From: Sphingobium sp.
Lineage (GTDB): Bacteria > Pseudomonadota > Alphaproteobacteria > Sphingomonadales > Sphingomonadaceae
Direction: 5' to 3'
Length of the DNA stretch: 64,000 bases
Assembly (NCBI GenBank): GCA_017744605.1
Contig: JAGIAZ010000005.1
Coordinates: 82,197-146,196, forward strand
Of this stretch, positions 31,482 to 39,954 are shown piece after piece. Made by a program: the position numbers and the translations under genes. The notes beneath the pieces were generated by a model. That model did no database searches and was not told where the DNA came from. It worked only from the letters and a program-made list of their open reading frames with translations. The number at the start of each line of letters is the position of its first letter. Position 1 is the first letter of the stretch.

Positions 31482-31871
31482 ATGGCAAGCGTCGTTCGTA
31501 TCGAACCCTCCCTGTTCCGTGCCGATGAGGCATGGTTTGTGTTCGATGACGGCCGACAATTGCTTCGGAAGGTAGACCGAGAGCCGAACCCGGCGCGGTC
31601 CACCTTCCCCTGTCCTGCGATCGTCCGTGACAGCATCGAACCTATCCTCGCGATGGATGGCAAGATGACGGACAGCCTCTCGCATTATCGCCGCACGTTG
31701 CGTGCCGACGGCAATCCTCGAGGCGAAACCTATACCGAAATCGGCAATGAAAGCCTTCCTGCGTTCAAAGCGCCTGAATTCGATGCGCGCCAGCGCCGCG
31801 ACGATATTCACGCCGCCATGGCCGATTTCAAGAACGGCAACATCCCTCCCCTGACGATACTTGAGGACTGA
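31482..31871 (+). CDS. Hypothetical head-module protein (129 aa)
   Basis: Starts MASVVRIEPSLFRADEAWFV three bases after the preceding stop; the longer ORF-track start is in the previous gene. It is mostly soluble with an acidic C terminus (DIHAAMADFKNGNIPPLTIL). No domain recognised. Its place between portal and scaffold suggests a role in assembly. Confidence 0.65.
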   Translation: MASVVRIEPSLFRADEAWFVFDDGRQLLRKVDREPNPARSTFPCPAIVRDSIEPILAMDGKMTDSLSHYRRTLRADGNPRGETYTEIGNESLPAFKAPEFDARQRRDDIHAAMADFKNGNIPPLTILED

Positions 31872-31873
31872 TC

Positions 31874-33061
31874 ATGACCGATCTCGCAACCAACGCGCCG
31901 CTCTCAACCACTCTGGACGGAGATACCGGTGCCACCCAAGCCGGCGCTGGTAAGTTAGCGATCGCCGAGCCCAAGGAACCTGTCCGCGAGACAGCCCGAG
32001 AGAGCCTTGAGGCTGTGATCAAGAATGAGGATCGCCGATCCACTGATGCTGCGAAAAAGGCCGATCCGAACAAGGATGATGCCAATCCAGCAGAAGCTGC
32101 GAAGTCTGCCGAGAAAGGTGATGAGCAGGCCCAGAAAGCAGCCAGAGACAAGGAAAATGAGGAAGATAAAGGTGAATTTCAGCCTATGTCCGATTCATCG
32201 GACAGGGTCCAAAAGGACGCCGAGCAGCAGCGCCAGCACGTCGAAGCGCCCAAGCATTTCAGCGAAACCGCTCGTGAGAAATGGCGGAACACGCCGCGCG
32301 AAGTCCAGAATGAAGTCGCCCGGCATGCGCAGGAAGGCGAGGTCCACAGGGTGCGCAGCGAGCGTTATGAGCGTATCCGCGAGTTCGATGAACTTGCTCA
32401 AACGAATGGTCGCGATCTCCGCGATAGCCTGAGTAAGATCAATCACATCGAGAACCTCATGAAGGCCAATCCGCTCGCGGGACTGAATGCCATCCTTCAA
32501 GAGATTGGCCCTCGCAAGTCGGACGGCCTGCCGATCACCCTTATGGAGGTGGCGCAGTACGTAACGCAGGCCGGCCAACAGGGCTATAATCAGGCCATGC
32601 AGCAGGGACAGCAGTTCACACAAGCGCAGGAGCAGGAACAGCGCCAGAACAGCGAAAAACAGGCCCAGCAAGCTCAATTCGCGGCGTTGGTCACCAAAAT
32701 GGTGATCGAGCCCTTTGCGCAGGCGAATCCTCGCTATCATGAGCTTCAGGACAGCATTGCGTTTTTCTTGAATTCGCCTATGATTGACCAGAACTTGAGC
32801 CCGCAAGAGCGGCTGAAATTGGCATATGACATGGCTGAGCGGGCCTTTCCGCCTTCCAATGTCCAGCCTATCGCTTCAGCCCGCGCCGGCCTTGATCAAG
32901 AACCCGCTCGCCGCGCTGATCCTGACGACCTCAGCGGCTCGAAATCCATCAAATCGGCTCCTGGCTCCGTGTCTGACGAAGGCATGGAGTTCGAAGCCAA
33001 GGCCGGCGAGTCAGTTCTCGACAGTGTGAGAGAAGCGGCCCGCAGGCTCAAACGAGCTTGA
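31874..33061 (+). CDS. Putative scaffolding protein
   Basis: A 395-residue highly charged, helical protein lacking hydrophobic segments. Acidic, Ala/Lys-rich N terminus (NPAEAAKSAEKGDEQAQKAA), a middle with TAREKWRNTPREVQNEVARH, Gln-rich coils (QQGQQFTQAQEQEQRQNSEK) and a basic C terminus (SVREAARRLKRA). A basic C-terminal helix before the coat gene is typical of podovirus scaffolds such as P22 gp8. The call rests on composition and position. Confidence 0.75.
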   Translation: MTDLATNAPLSTTLDGDTGATQAGAGKLAIAEPKEPVRETARESLEAVIKNEDRRSTDAAKKADPNKDDANPAEAAKSAEKGDEQAQKAARDKENEEDKGEFQPMSDSSDRVQKDAEQQRQHVEAPKHFSETAREKWRNTPREVQNEVARHAQEGEVHRVRSERYERIREFDELAQTNGRDLRDSLSKINHIENLMKANPLAGLNAILQEIGPRKSDGLPITLMEVAQYVTQAGQQGYNQAMQQGQQFTQAQEQEQRQNSEKQAQQAQFAALVTKMVIEPFAQANPRYHELQDSIAFFLNSPMIDQNLSPQERLKLAYDMAERAFPPSNVQPIASARAGLDQEPARRADPDDLSGSKSIKSAPGSVSDEGMEFEAKAGESVLDSVREAARRLKRA

Positions 33062-33071
33062 GGAAGTCACC

Positions 33072-34085
33072 ATGAATATTGTCACAGATCGCAATTACGG
33101 TCAGCTCCTGACCGTTGCGGCGGCGCGACGCTCCCGCACCATCCAGGACATCGTCCACAACGCAACCCCAATGACCCGAATCCTGAAGGATTCTGGTCGC
33201 ATCCGCACCAAGCGCGGCGGCGGTCCAGAGCTTCGCTTGCCGGTCCAGTTCGACAAGCTGACGGCGCAGTGGTTCACCGGCTATGATAAGATCGAGATTA
33301 CGCCGCGCGAGTTGCTGAACTCGGCCGTGTTCAACTGGTCACGCGTGGTCGCTCCCTTCTCGCTGAACGGGTCTGAAATCCTGTTCACTGGCGGCGAAGA
33401 GGAAATCATCGATCTGGTCGCCTTCTATCTCGACGAGGCCGAACGGTCGGTCAAGGAGACGTGGGAAGTCGGCCTGTTCTCCGATGGCACCGGCGACGGC
33501 GGCCGGCAGATGGCAGGTTTCGGTGCTGCTATCCCGATCGTCGCGAACACGGGCATCTACGGCGGCATTGATCGGAGCACGGTGGCCAATTGGCGCACGA
33601 GCACGTTCAATATCGTGTCGGGAGACGTTTCTGGCTTCACGGCATGGGACAGCACCACGGCGCGTCCGATCATCAACCGCATTTCGCTCAACCGTTCGCG
33701 TAACGGCCGCTATGCGGACCTGCTGGTCGCCGACGCTCTCGCCTATGAAGCGGTCGATGCGTCTTTTGTAGCGCATCAGCGCATCGTAGGCGAACGTGCC
33801 GGTCGCCTTGGTTTCACCAGCCTCACCTATATGACCCCAGCAGGCCCGGTCGATATCGTCGCAGCTGGCGGCATCGGCAATGTCATGCCAGCCAATATGG
33901 TGTTCGGCTTCGATACCGATGGGCTCGCCATCTACGAGTTTCCCAACCAGAGCTTCGTGCCCTTCCATCCCGGAAACGGTATCCGTCCGATCAATCAGGA
34001 CGCGATCGCGCAGGGCATCGTCTGGTCGGGTCAGCTCGTACTGGAGAACCCGCTCTTCACCTATCGCATCCGCACGACATCGTAA
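33072..34085 (+). CDS. Major capsid (coat) protein
   Basis: A 337-residue protein with AGGAAG upstream. Segments: FTGYDKIEITPRELLNSAVF, RVVAPFSLNGSEILFTGGEE, YLDEAERSVKETWEVGLFSD and TSLTYMTPAGPVDIV. It follows the scaffold directly and precedes a small decoration candidate, the usual coat position. The sequence style matches HK97-fold coats of podovirus-like phages, although the family was not checked by search. Confidence 0.85.
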   Translation: MNIVTDRNYGQLLTVAAARRSRTIQDIVHNATPMTRILKDSGRIRTKRGGGPELRLPVQFDKLTAQWFTGYDKIEITPRELLNSAVFNWSRVVAPFSLNGSEILFTGGEEEIIDLVAFYLDEAERSVKETWEVGLFSDGTGDGGRQMAGFGAAIPIVANTGIYGGIDRSTVANWRTSTFNIVSGDVSGFTAWDSTTARPIINRISLNRSRNGRYADLLVADALAYEAVDASFVAHQRIVGERAGRLGFTSLTYMTPAGPVDIVAAGGIGNVMPANMVFGFDTDGLAIYEFPNQSFVPFHPGNGIRPINQDAIAQGIVWSGQLVLENPLFTYRIRTTS

Positions 34086-34098
34086 GGAGGAACAGGAC

Positions 34099-34470
34099 AT
34101 GACTTCTCCCTTCCGCATGACCACCGGTCTTGGGCCGAACCTCTCCCAGGTCGTGAAGAACGATCAGGCTTGGTATGATGGTCCTGGGCGCGGCGCCTCC
34201 GGTACAAACCAGGCCATGAGCCCCCAGAAGGGCGACACGGCATTCGGTGACGACGGTCGCGAATATATGTGGGTTGAGGCAAGCGGCACAATCGCTGTTG
34301 CAGCTTCTCCCGGTACGCAGGTCACTCTGACCCCTGGTGCTCCTGGCTCCGATCCTCGCGTCACGGCCGCGACCGGCGCTGGTGGCTGGTATGCCCCGCA
34401 TACCGGCTTTTACACTGGCACGCTTGTGGCGGGCGACTGCTTCTGGGTCGCAAAGGGCACCACACCCTGA
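34099..34470 (+). CDS. Putative capsid decoration/stabilisation protein (123 aa)
   Basis: Starts MTSPFRMTTGLGPNLSQVVK after a strong AAGGAGG; the ORF-track frame extends upstream through the coat gene as a shadow. Gly/Thr-rich and beta-like (GTIAVAASPGTQVTLTPGAP, TGFYTGTLVAGDCFWVAKGT). Size, composition and place after the coat gene suggest a head decoration protein. Confidence 0.6.
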   Translation: MTSPFRMTTGLGPNLSQVVKNDQAWYDGPGRGASGTNQAMSPQKGDTAFGDDGREYMWVEASGTIAVAASPGTQVTLTPGAPGSDPRVTAATGAGGWYAPHTGFYTGTLVAGDCFWVAKGTTP

Positions 34471-34526
34471 TGAATTGAGGTTTGGCGGGGGCATGGCGCT
34501 CCCGCCTTTCACACATAGGAGCAGTT

Positions 34527-35243
34527 ATGGACCACATGGTTGGCATTGGCGACAACAAGGATCTTGCTGTCACGCCGTTCTTCAAGTTCGTCGAAGTCGA
34601 GAACGTCCCCAAGTCGGAAAGAGCCGGCCGTGCCGTTATGGAGCGCATTGAGGTCGTGGAAGTGCGCATTGCGGGCAACCGTCATGTCTCCCCTGTGTTC
34701 CCGACCGATGCCATGTGGAAGCGCGACGGCAACCGCATTATCACTTATGCCGAGCGCTGGCCCGATGCTTATCGGCAGTTCAAGGACGGCCTTCCTCAGG
34801 AAGCTTCCGGCACGCCTTTGGAGATGCTTTTGCCGTTCGGTGTTACGCCATCCGAGGTATCCCTCCTTCGCACGCTTCGCGTCTATTCGATCGAAGCACT
34901 GCAACAGCTCGAAGGTCAGGCTCTCAAGTCACTTGGAATGGCGCAGAACAAGCTGAAGGCTGCGGCCGCATCGTTCATCGCTGACCGGTCGGACAAGACC
35001 AATATCCTTGCCGAGATGGCTGACCTCAAGGCCGAAATCGCCCGTCTCAAGGGAGAAAAAGCCCAAGTGCTCCCCGAAAACGATTCAACGGAAGAGGAAA
35101 TCGTCGAAGCGATCGATGCATTCGAGGGCATCAGCGACACTGATATCGCCGATGAAATCGAGAAGATTACCGGCGCTCGTCCCCATCACAAGACCGGCCG
35201 CATCAAGCTGATTTCGATGCTCCAACTCGCCAAGGCGGCCTGA
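34527..35243 (+). CDS. Hypothetical virion protein with coiled coil and SAP-like end
   Basis: A 238-residue protein after AGGAG. Domains: beta-rich N-terminal half (LAVTPFFKFVEVENVPKSER), a helical hairpin region (LLRTLRVYSIEALQQLEGQA), a coiled coil (ILAEMADLKAEIARLKGEKA), and a C-terminal SAP/Rho-N-like motif (EIEKITGARPHHKTGRIKLI). It lies between coat and adaptor genes. Function unknown; it may be a head-completion or internal protein. Confidence 0.65.
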   Translation: MDHMVGIGDNKDLAVTPFFKFVEVENVPKSERAGRAVMERIEVVEVRIAGNRHVSPVFPTDAMWKRDGNRIITYAERWPDAYRQFKDGLPQEASGTPLEMLLPFGVTPSEVSLLRTLRVYSIEALQQLEGQALKSLGMAQNKLKAAAASFIADRSDKTNILAEMADLKAEIARLKGEKAQVLPENDSTEEEIVEAIDAFEGISDTDIADEIEKITGARPHHKTGRIKLISMLQLAKAA

Positions 35244-35244
35244 T

Positions 35245-35955
35245 GTGTCGATCCTGTCGGCGCTTCAGTCTGCTTCCGTAAAGCTGATCGGGCGCCGGCC
35301 TCTCACGTTCTTCGGCGCGACCGAGATGTTCGAGATGGAAATCTGCGACTTCGCGAACGAGGTCGCGGAGGATATCGCCCAATATTGCGACTGGCAGAGC
35401 CTCACACAGATTCACACGATCACAGGAGACGGAACCACTGCGGTTTTTCCGCTCCCGGATGACTATGATCGCATGCTGGTCCGATCGGAGGTGCAGGACA
35501 CTGTCAATTGGGCCTTCGGGTATCGCAATTACATCGATATCAACGCGTTCCTGTTCGATGAGGCCCGCAACTTCAATCCCTTCCCCGGTGGATGGATCAT
35601 TTACGGGAATGAGATGAGGTTCAGTCCTGCGCCGGCATCTGGGGCATCGGCGACCTTCCCCTATATTTCCAAGAATTGGGCGTCGTCGGCTTCGGGCTCT
35701 GCCAAAACCGCATTCGACACGGACACCGACACCTTTAATCTCCTCGATGACAAGAAGGCCAATCGACTTCTCATGCTCGGCATCGTCTGGCGTTGGAACG
35801 AGAACAAGCGTCTGGACGCAACCGGCGATCAGGAGGCGTTCACCAAGGCGCTGGATGAATATTCCTCCAAAGATCGAGGAAGCCGCGTCATCCGGCTCTC
35901 CTCGCGCCGTTTCCTGCCGGGCACCTATCCCGCTTGGCCATGGCCATTAGGCTGA
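35245..35955 (+). CDS. Putative head-tail adaptor (gp4-like)
   Basis: A 236-residue protein with a GTG start one base after the preceding stop. Helical N terminus (EMEICDFANEVAEDIAQYCD), a WQSL.Q.HTITGDGTTAVFP motif leading to PLPDDYDRML, and a C-terminal helical part (RLLMLGIVWRWNENKRLDAT). Position after coat and before the hub protein parallels P22 gp4, the first ring below the portal. The assignment is from synteny and fold-like pattern. Confidence 0.65.
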   Translation: MSILSALQSASVKLIGRRPLTFFGATEMFEMEICDFANEVAEDIAQYCDWQSLTQIHTITGDGTTAVFPLPDDYDRMLVRSEVQDTVNWAFGYRNYIDINAFLFDEARNFNPFPGGWIIYGNEMRFSPAPASGASATFPYISKNWASSASGSAKTAFDTDTDTFNLLDDKKANRLLMLGIVWRWNENKRLDATGDQEAFTKALDEYSSKDRGSRVIRLSSRRFLPGTYPAWPWPLG

Positions 35956-35958
35956 GCC

Positions 35959-37536
35959 ATGTACGCACGCCGCATTCCGCGCCCCAAGCCTCTCAAGGAG
36001 TTGCTAAAGCGATTTCCTGCACCGACTGGTGGATGGGTTAGTAATCGCAACCTCGCCGACCCCTCGCAGCCCGGCGTGGCTCAGGGTGCAGCGATATTGG
36101 ATAACTTCTTCCCAAAGGCTTCGAGCGTGATCATGCGTCGCGGTCGTGTGGCTTATGATAGAGTCCCAAGCGACCCGCTTGCGATGTTCTCGTACAAAAA
36201 CGGCAACAACAAGAAGTTGTTCACCGCGACTGAAACGAACATCTACAACATCACCATACCGCCGGCTGCGAGTGTGGTTGCTGGCAAGACAAGCGGGGAT
36301 TGGAGCGTGGTCCAGTTCGCGACGACAGGCGGCGTTTTTCTGATTGGTGTGAACGGGGCTGACAGCGGTTTCCAGTACGATGGCACCACCTTCTCTGTCC
36401 CTGCCATGACGTTTCCAGGGGGCCTAACGACCGCCGATATGAGCTATGTCTGGGCGTATAAGAACCGGCTGTGGTTCGCCCAGAAAAACAGCATGAACGC
36501 CTACTATCTAGCGGTAGATAGCATCGGAGGCGCTGCAACCGTCTTTCCTCTTGCCGGCATCTTTGGAAAGGGCGGCTCTCTCATGTTTGGTCAGGCATGG
36601 AGCCTGGATAGCGGCGCGCAAGGCGGCCTTTCCGAGCAGAACATCTTCGTTTCGACGGAGGGAGAGGTCGCGGTCTATCAGGGCGCAGATCCATCGTCGG
36701 CGAGCGATTGGCAAAAGGTCGGCGTCTACCGAATTGGCACGCCTCTAGGCAAGAACGCGTTCTTCCGGGGCGGCGGCGATTTGGCAATTGCGACCAGTGT
36801 CGGCCTTGTCCCTCTTTCGAAGGCGATCTCTCTCGATATCACCAGCCTGAACGTCGCGACGGTGAGCTATAATATTGCCGACGCTTGGTCCGAGGCTGTC
36901 TTTCTGAGAGGTCTTGAAGGATGGTCATGCGAGCTGTGGCCTGAGCAGAAAATGGCATTTGTGTCGCCGCCGGACATCGTTGGGTCATCCTCTCCGGTAG
37001 CCTTTATCTCGAATACGGAAACGGGGGCATGGTGCAGATTCACCAACTGGCGCATGCTCTGCATGGAGGTCTTTGACGGCCAGCTGTATTTCGGCTCCCC
37101 CGGCGGCACGATCTACGCGGCCAATCAAAGCGGCCTTGATGGCGACATGCCATATACTGGCGTCGTGATGCCGTTGTTCGAGGATGTTGGATCGCCTGCT
37201 TCAAGCAAGGTGGGCCGCATGGGGCGAACTGTTATCCGTTCACTAGGTGTCGTCAGTTCCGCCATCGCCATGCATGTCGACTTCAACATGACCATGGGAG
37301 TCGCGCCCGATTCGAGCGGCGGCGCCTCAAGCAATCTGTGGGGTACGGGCACATGGGGAGCATCCACGTGGGGAGCGGCCGCGCCTGAATTCATCAATCA
37401 AGACTGGAAATCAATCGGCGGCCTTGGTTATGCGATCACCCTATCCTGTCAGATCACCAGTGGTTCAGAGGCGCCGCTAGATGCCGAGATTATCCGGCAG
37501 GAAATGACCTATACGCAAGGTGGTCTCGTGTCGTGA
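35959..37536 (+). CDS. Putative tail hub / packaged-DNA stabilisation protein (gp10-like)
   Basis: A 525-residue, beta-rich, Gly/Ser-rich protein with recurring blade-like segments (NIYNITIPPAASVVAGKTSG, VQFATTGGVFLIGVNGADSG, FGSPGGTIYAANQSG), suggesting a beta-propeller as in P22 gp10. The N-terminal AILDNFFPKASSVIMRRGRV motif is common in podovirus hub proteins. It follows the adaptor and precedes the ejection proteins, the same order as in P22. Confidence 0.65.
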   Translation: MYARRIPRPKPLKELLKRFPAPTGGWVSNRNLADPSQPGVAQGAAILDNFFPKASSVIMRRGRVAYDRVPSDPLAMFSYKNGNNKKLFTATETNIYNITIPPAASVVAGKTSGDWSVVQFATTGGVFLIGVNGADSGFQYDGTTFSVPAMTFPGGLTTADMSYVWAYKNRLWFAQKNSMNAYYLAVDSIGGAATVFPLAGIFGKGGSLMFGQAWSLDSGAQGGLSEQNIFVSTEGEVAVYQGADPSSASDWQKVGVYRIGTPLGKNAFFRGGGDLAIATSVGLVPLSKAISLDITSLNVATVSYNIADAWSEAVFLRGLEGWSCELWPEQKMAFVSPPDIVGSSSPVAFISNTETGAWCRFTNWRMLCMEVFDGQLYFGSPGGTIYAANQSGLDGDMPYTGVVMPLFEDVGSPASSKVGRMGRTVIRSLGVVSSAIAMHVDFNMTMGVAPDSSGGASSNLWGTGTWGASTWGAAAPEFINQDWKSIGGLGYAITLSCQITSGSEAPLDAEIIRQEMTYTQGGLVS

Positions 37537-37943
37537 TCGTCACTGACGAACGAGTGGCTCGGTTCGTTTCCGAAAAGCTGGGGTTTGGCCTTTGTCCACC
37601 CTATTCCGTTGTGGGCATCGAGGTCGACGGTCAGATCATTGGCGGCGTGTTGCTGAACTTCTTCGAAGGTGCCGACGTGCATATTTCTGTCGCCGGCAGG
37701 GGTTGGGGACGTGACTTTCTTCGCCGCCTTGGCGAATATGTGTTCGATCAACTGGGCTGTCTCCGGGCCACTCTCATCACTGAACAGCCGGCCGTCATCT
37801 CCTTGGGCAAGAAGCTCGGGGGTGAGGTCGAAGGGTGTTTGCGAAACCACTTTGGCACCGGTCGGGATGGCACGATCATCGGTATCTTGCGGGAGAACTA
37901 TCGCTATGGTAGATTGCCCGAAATTCCAGCGCCACTGAACTGA
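37533..37943 (+). CDS. GNAT-fold acetyltransferase-like phage protein
   Basis: A 136-residue protein from GTG (GTGA overlap). Acetyltransferase-like layout: VVGIEVDGQIIGGVLLNFFE, VHISVAGRGWGRDFLRRLGE (acetyl-CoA loop region), then LRATLITEQPAVISLGKKLG. Small GNAT-like proteins are seen in the tail gene clusters of several podoviruses; the target is unknown. It could modify a virion protein or be structural. Confidence 0.7.
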   Translation: MIVTDERVARFVSEKLGFGLCPPYSVVGIEVDGQIIGGVLLNFFEGADVHISVAGRGWGRDFLRRLGEYVFDQLGCLRATLITEQPAVISLGKKLGGEVEGCLRNHFGTGRDGTIIGILRENYRYGRLPEIPAPLN

Positions 37944-38005
37944 CTTTAGGCGCTCCATGTCGATGGAGCGTTCCCATAGTCAGCTCGCCTTCTCCGCCAG
38001 ATCCG

Positions 38006-39181
38006 ATGCAGACAGCCCAGGCACAGTCCGGGCTGAACCGCGACACGGCGGTCTCACAGAATCTCATCAACATGACCAACCAAGTGAATCCTTGGGGTTC
38101 GGTCACATATAACCAGACCGGTAATACTGGTTATGTCGATAGCTCCGGGAAGTGGGTGAGTGTTCCGCAGTTTACGCAGACAACAGCCTATTCGCCCGAG
38201 CAGCAGGGGATTTTCGACCGCACAACGCAGGCGCAAACCAACATTGCCGATATCGCCGCCCAACAGTCGGGAGCGCTGAAGGATTATCTCAGCAGCCGTT
38301 TCGATTTCGGTCAAGGACAGTTCAATCCCCAAGGCGTTACGCAGCCGGACCAGTTTTCGTTCGGCGGTGATCCATTCAGCTTCAACAATCAGGATGCGGC
38401 GAACTGGGCTTTCGATCTCGGGTCGCAACGCATCATTCCGCAGCAGGAGCGTGACCGCGCATCCCTTGAGACACAATTGGTCAACAAGGGCATCCGTCCG
38501 GGATCAGATGCCTGGAATTCGGAGATGGAACGCCTCGGGCGCACTCAGGGCGACCAGCTCAACCAGCTTGCCCTGACTGGGCGCCAGCAAGCCTACAATG
38601 AGGCGCTGACAGGTCGGCAGAACAACTTCGGCGAGGCGCTTTCGACGCAGCAGCAGAATGCGGGCCAGAGCCTCGCTGCCGAACAGGCCCGTTTTGCGCA
38701 GGAGCTGGCCGCAAGGCAGCAGCAATTCCAGGAAGCCGTCACGGGGCGCAATCAGCCCCTTAACGAGATTACCGCGCTTCTCTCTGGCTCGCAGATTGCC
38801 AACCCTGGAACCGCATCGTCTCCCACGCCTCAATCGGCCGTTGGGGGAGTCGACTATTCCGGCCTCGTGCAAAGCAACTATCAAAACCAGCTGGCCCGGT
38901 CGCAGGCTGGGCTTGGTGGCCTTTTCGGGCTGGCTGGATCGCTAGGCGGTGCAATCGGCCAAGCGGGGGGCATTGGGTCTTTCTTCTCCGATGCCCGGCT
39001 CAAGACTGGCATCAGGCGCATCGGCTATCTCGACAATGGCCTGCCTGTATATGCCTATCGCTATATCTGGGGCGGCCCGGTCCAGATCGGCGTGATGGCG
39101 CAGGAGGCCGAGCAAATCTCTCCTGAGGCGGTCGGTGAAGCGATGGGCTTCAAGACGGTTGATTATGGGAGGGTCGCTTGA
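38006..39181 (+). CDS. Putative ejection protein with C-terminal intramolecular-chaperone-like domain
   Basis: A 391-residue protein. N terminus TAQAQSGLNRDTAVSQNLIN, a Gln/Asn-rich helical middle, a Gly-rich hydrophobic patch (GGLFGLAGSLGGAIGQAGGI), and an end SDARLKTGIRRIGYLDNGLP...YAYRY, the S74/endosialidase-chaperone-like pattern. The frame stays open upstream and would encode SSPSPPDP before the ATG, but no ATG/GTG/TTG start exists there; a CTG at 37940 or a frameshift is possible. Position corresponds to P22 gp7. Confidence 0.65.
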   Translation: MQTAQAQSGLNRDTAVSQNLINMTNQVNPWGSVTYNQTGNTGYVDSSGKWVSVPQFTQTTAYSPEQQGIFDRTTQAQTNIADIAAQQSGALKDYLSSRFDFGQGQFNPQGVTQPDQFSFGGDPFSFNNQDAANWAFDLGSQRIIPQQERDRASLETQLVNKGIRPGSDAWNSEMERLGRTQGDQLNQLALTGRQQAYNEALTGRQNNFGEALSTQQQNAGQSLAAEQARFAQELAARQQQFQEAVTGRNQPLNEITALLSGSQIANPGTASSPTPQSAVGGVDYSGLVQSNYQNQLARSQAGLGGLFGLAGSLGGAIGQAGGIGSFFSDARLKTGIRRIGYLDNGLPVYAYRYIWGGPVQIGVMAQEAEQISPEAVGEAMGFKTVDYGRVA

Positions 39182-39954
39182 CGTTTTCCCCTTTCCGTTA
39201 CGGCGATACTGGCGGAGGTCTTGACCCTGTCGCGGCAGTGCTCGCCAGACAGCCCGATACTGGCTCCATCTCGCCATCAACGGTGCCCGTGCAGCCATTC
39301 GTCTGGGGTGCTGGCGGCCAGCAATTGTCTCCGGAACAATTGAAGTTGGATCGCCAGATTGCGGCCTCTCTTTATCAGCCCGATTATTCGCCTGTTTCCT
39401 CGCTCTGGGAAGGCGCGGGACGAGTGTTCGACAACGTTCGCGGCGGTATCGGTTTCCGCGATGCGCGCGCCGCCGATGCGCAGCAGCAGCAGGCCCTCCA
39501 AGCGGCCCTTGGCGCTTCGCTTGGCCCCGGCAACCAGGATATTGCTCGGTTGCTGATGAGCGGCAGTCCCACGGTCGCCTCAATTGCCGACAACATCTAT
39601 GCGCAGCGCACTAGGCCGGCCCAACCCCACTACTGGGAGACCAATAATGGATCGCTAGGCATGATCGGGCCGGATGGAACGCCGCAGATTGTCTATCAGG
39701 ACCCGACGCCAAAAATCGACTGGATCCAAGCCAAGGACCCGAACACTGGCCAGATCACGCTGTACCCAATGCAACAGGGAGGAGGTGGTCCTGCATCTAA
39801 TGGCATGGGGGCGGGCATCCCATCTGGCTCGCCCCTCGAAGGTTGGCCTCCGCCCGAGGCGATTTCCGAATTGATGCGCAATCCGAGCACCGCCTCGCAA
39901 TTTGACGAGGTTTTCGGTTCTGGCGCAGCCTCAAAAATCTTGGGTAAGCCATAA
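39178..39954 (+). CDS. Putative ejection/internal virion protein (258 aa)
   Basis: TTG start within the preceding stop (TTGA). Pro/Gly/Gln-rich: PFRYGDTGGGLDPVAAVLAR, a helical AADAQQQQALQAALGASLGP, then HYWETNNGSLGMIGPDGTPQ. No TM. It lies between two other ejection candidates, matching P22 gp20 by order. Family not recognised. Confidence 0.55.
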   Translation: MTFSPFRYGDTGGGLDPVAAVLARQPDTGSISPSTVPVQPFVWGAGGQQLSPEQLKLDRQIAASLYQPDYSPVSSLWEGAGRVFDNVRGGIGFRDARAADAQQQQALQAALGASLGPGNQDIARLLMSGSPTVASIADNIYAQRTRPAQPHYWETNNGSLGMIGPDGTPQIVYQDPTPKIDWIQAKDPNTGQITLYPMQQGGGGPASNGMGAGIPSGSPLEGWPPPEAISELMRNPSTASQFDEVFGSGAASKILGKP

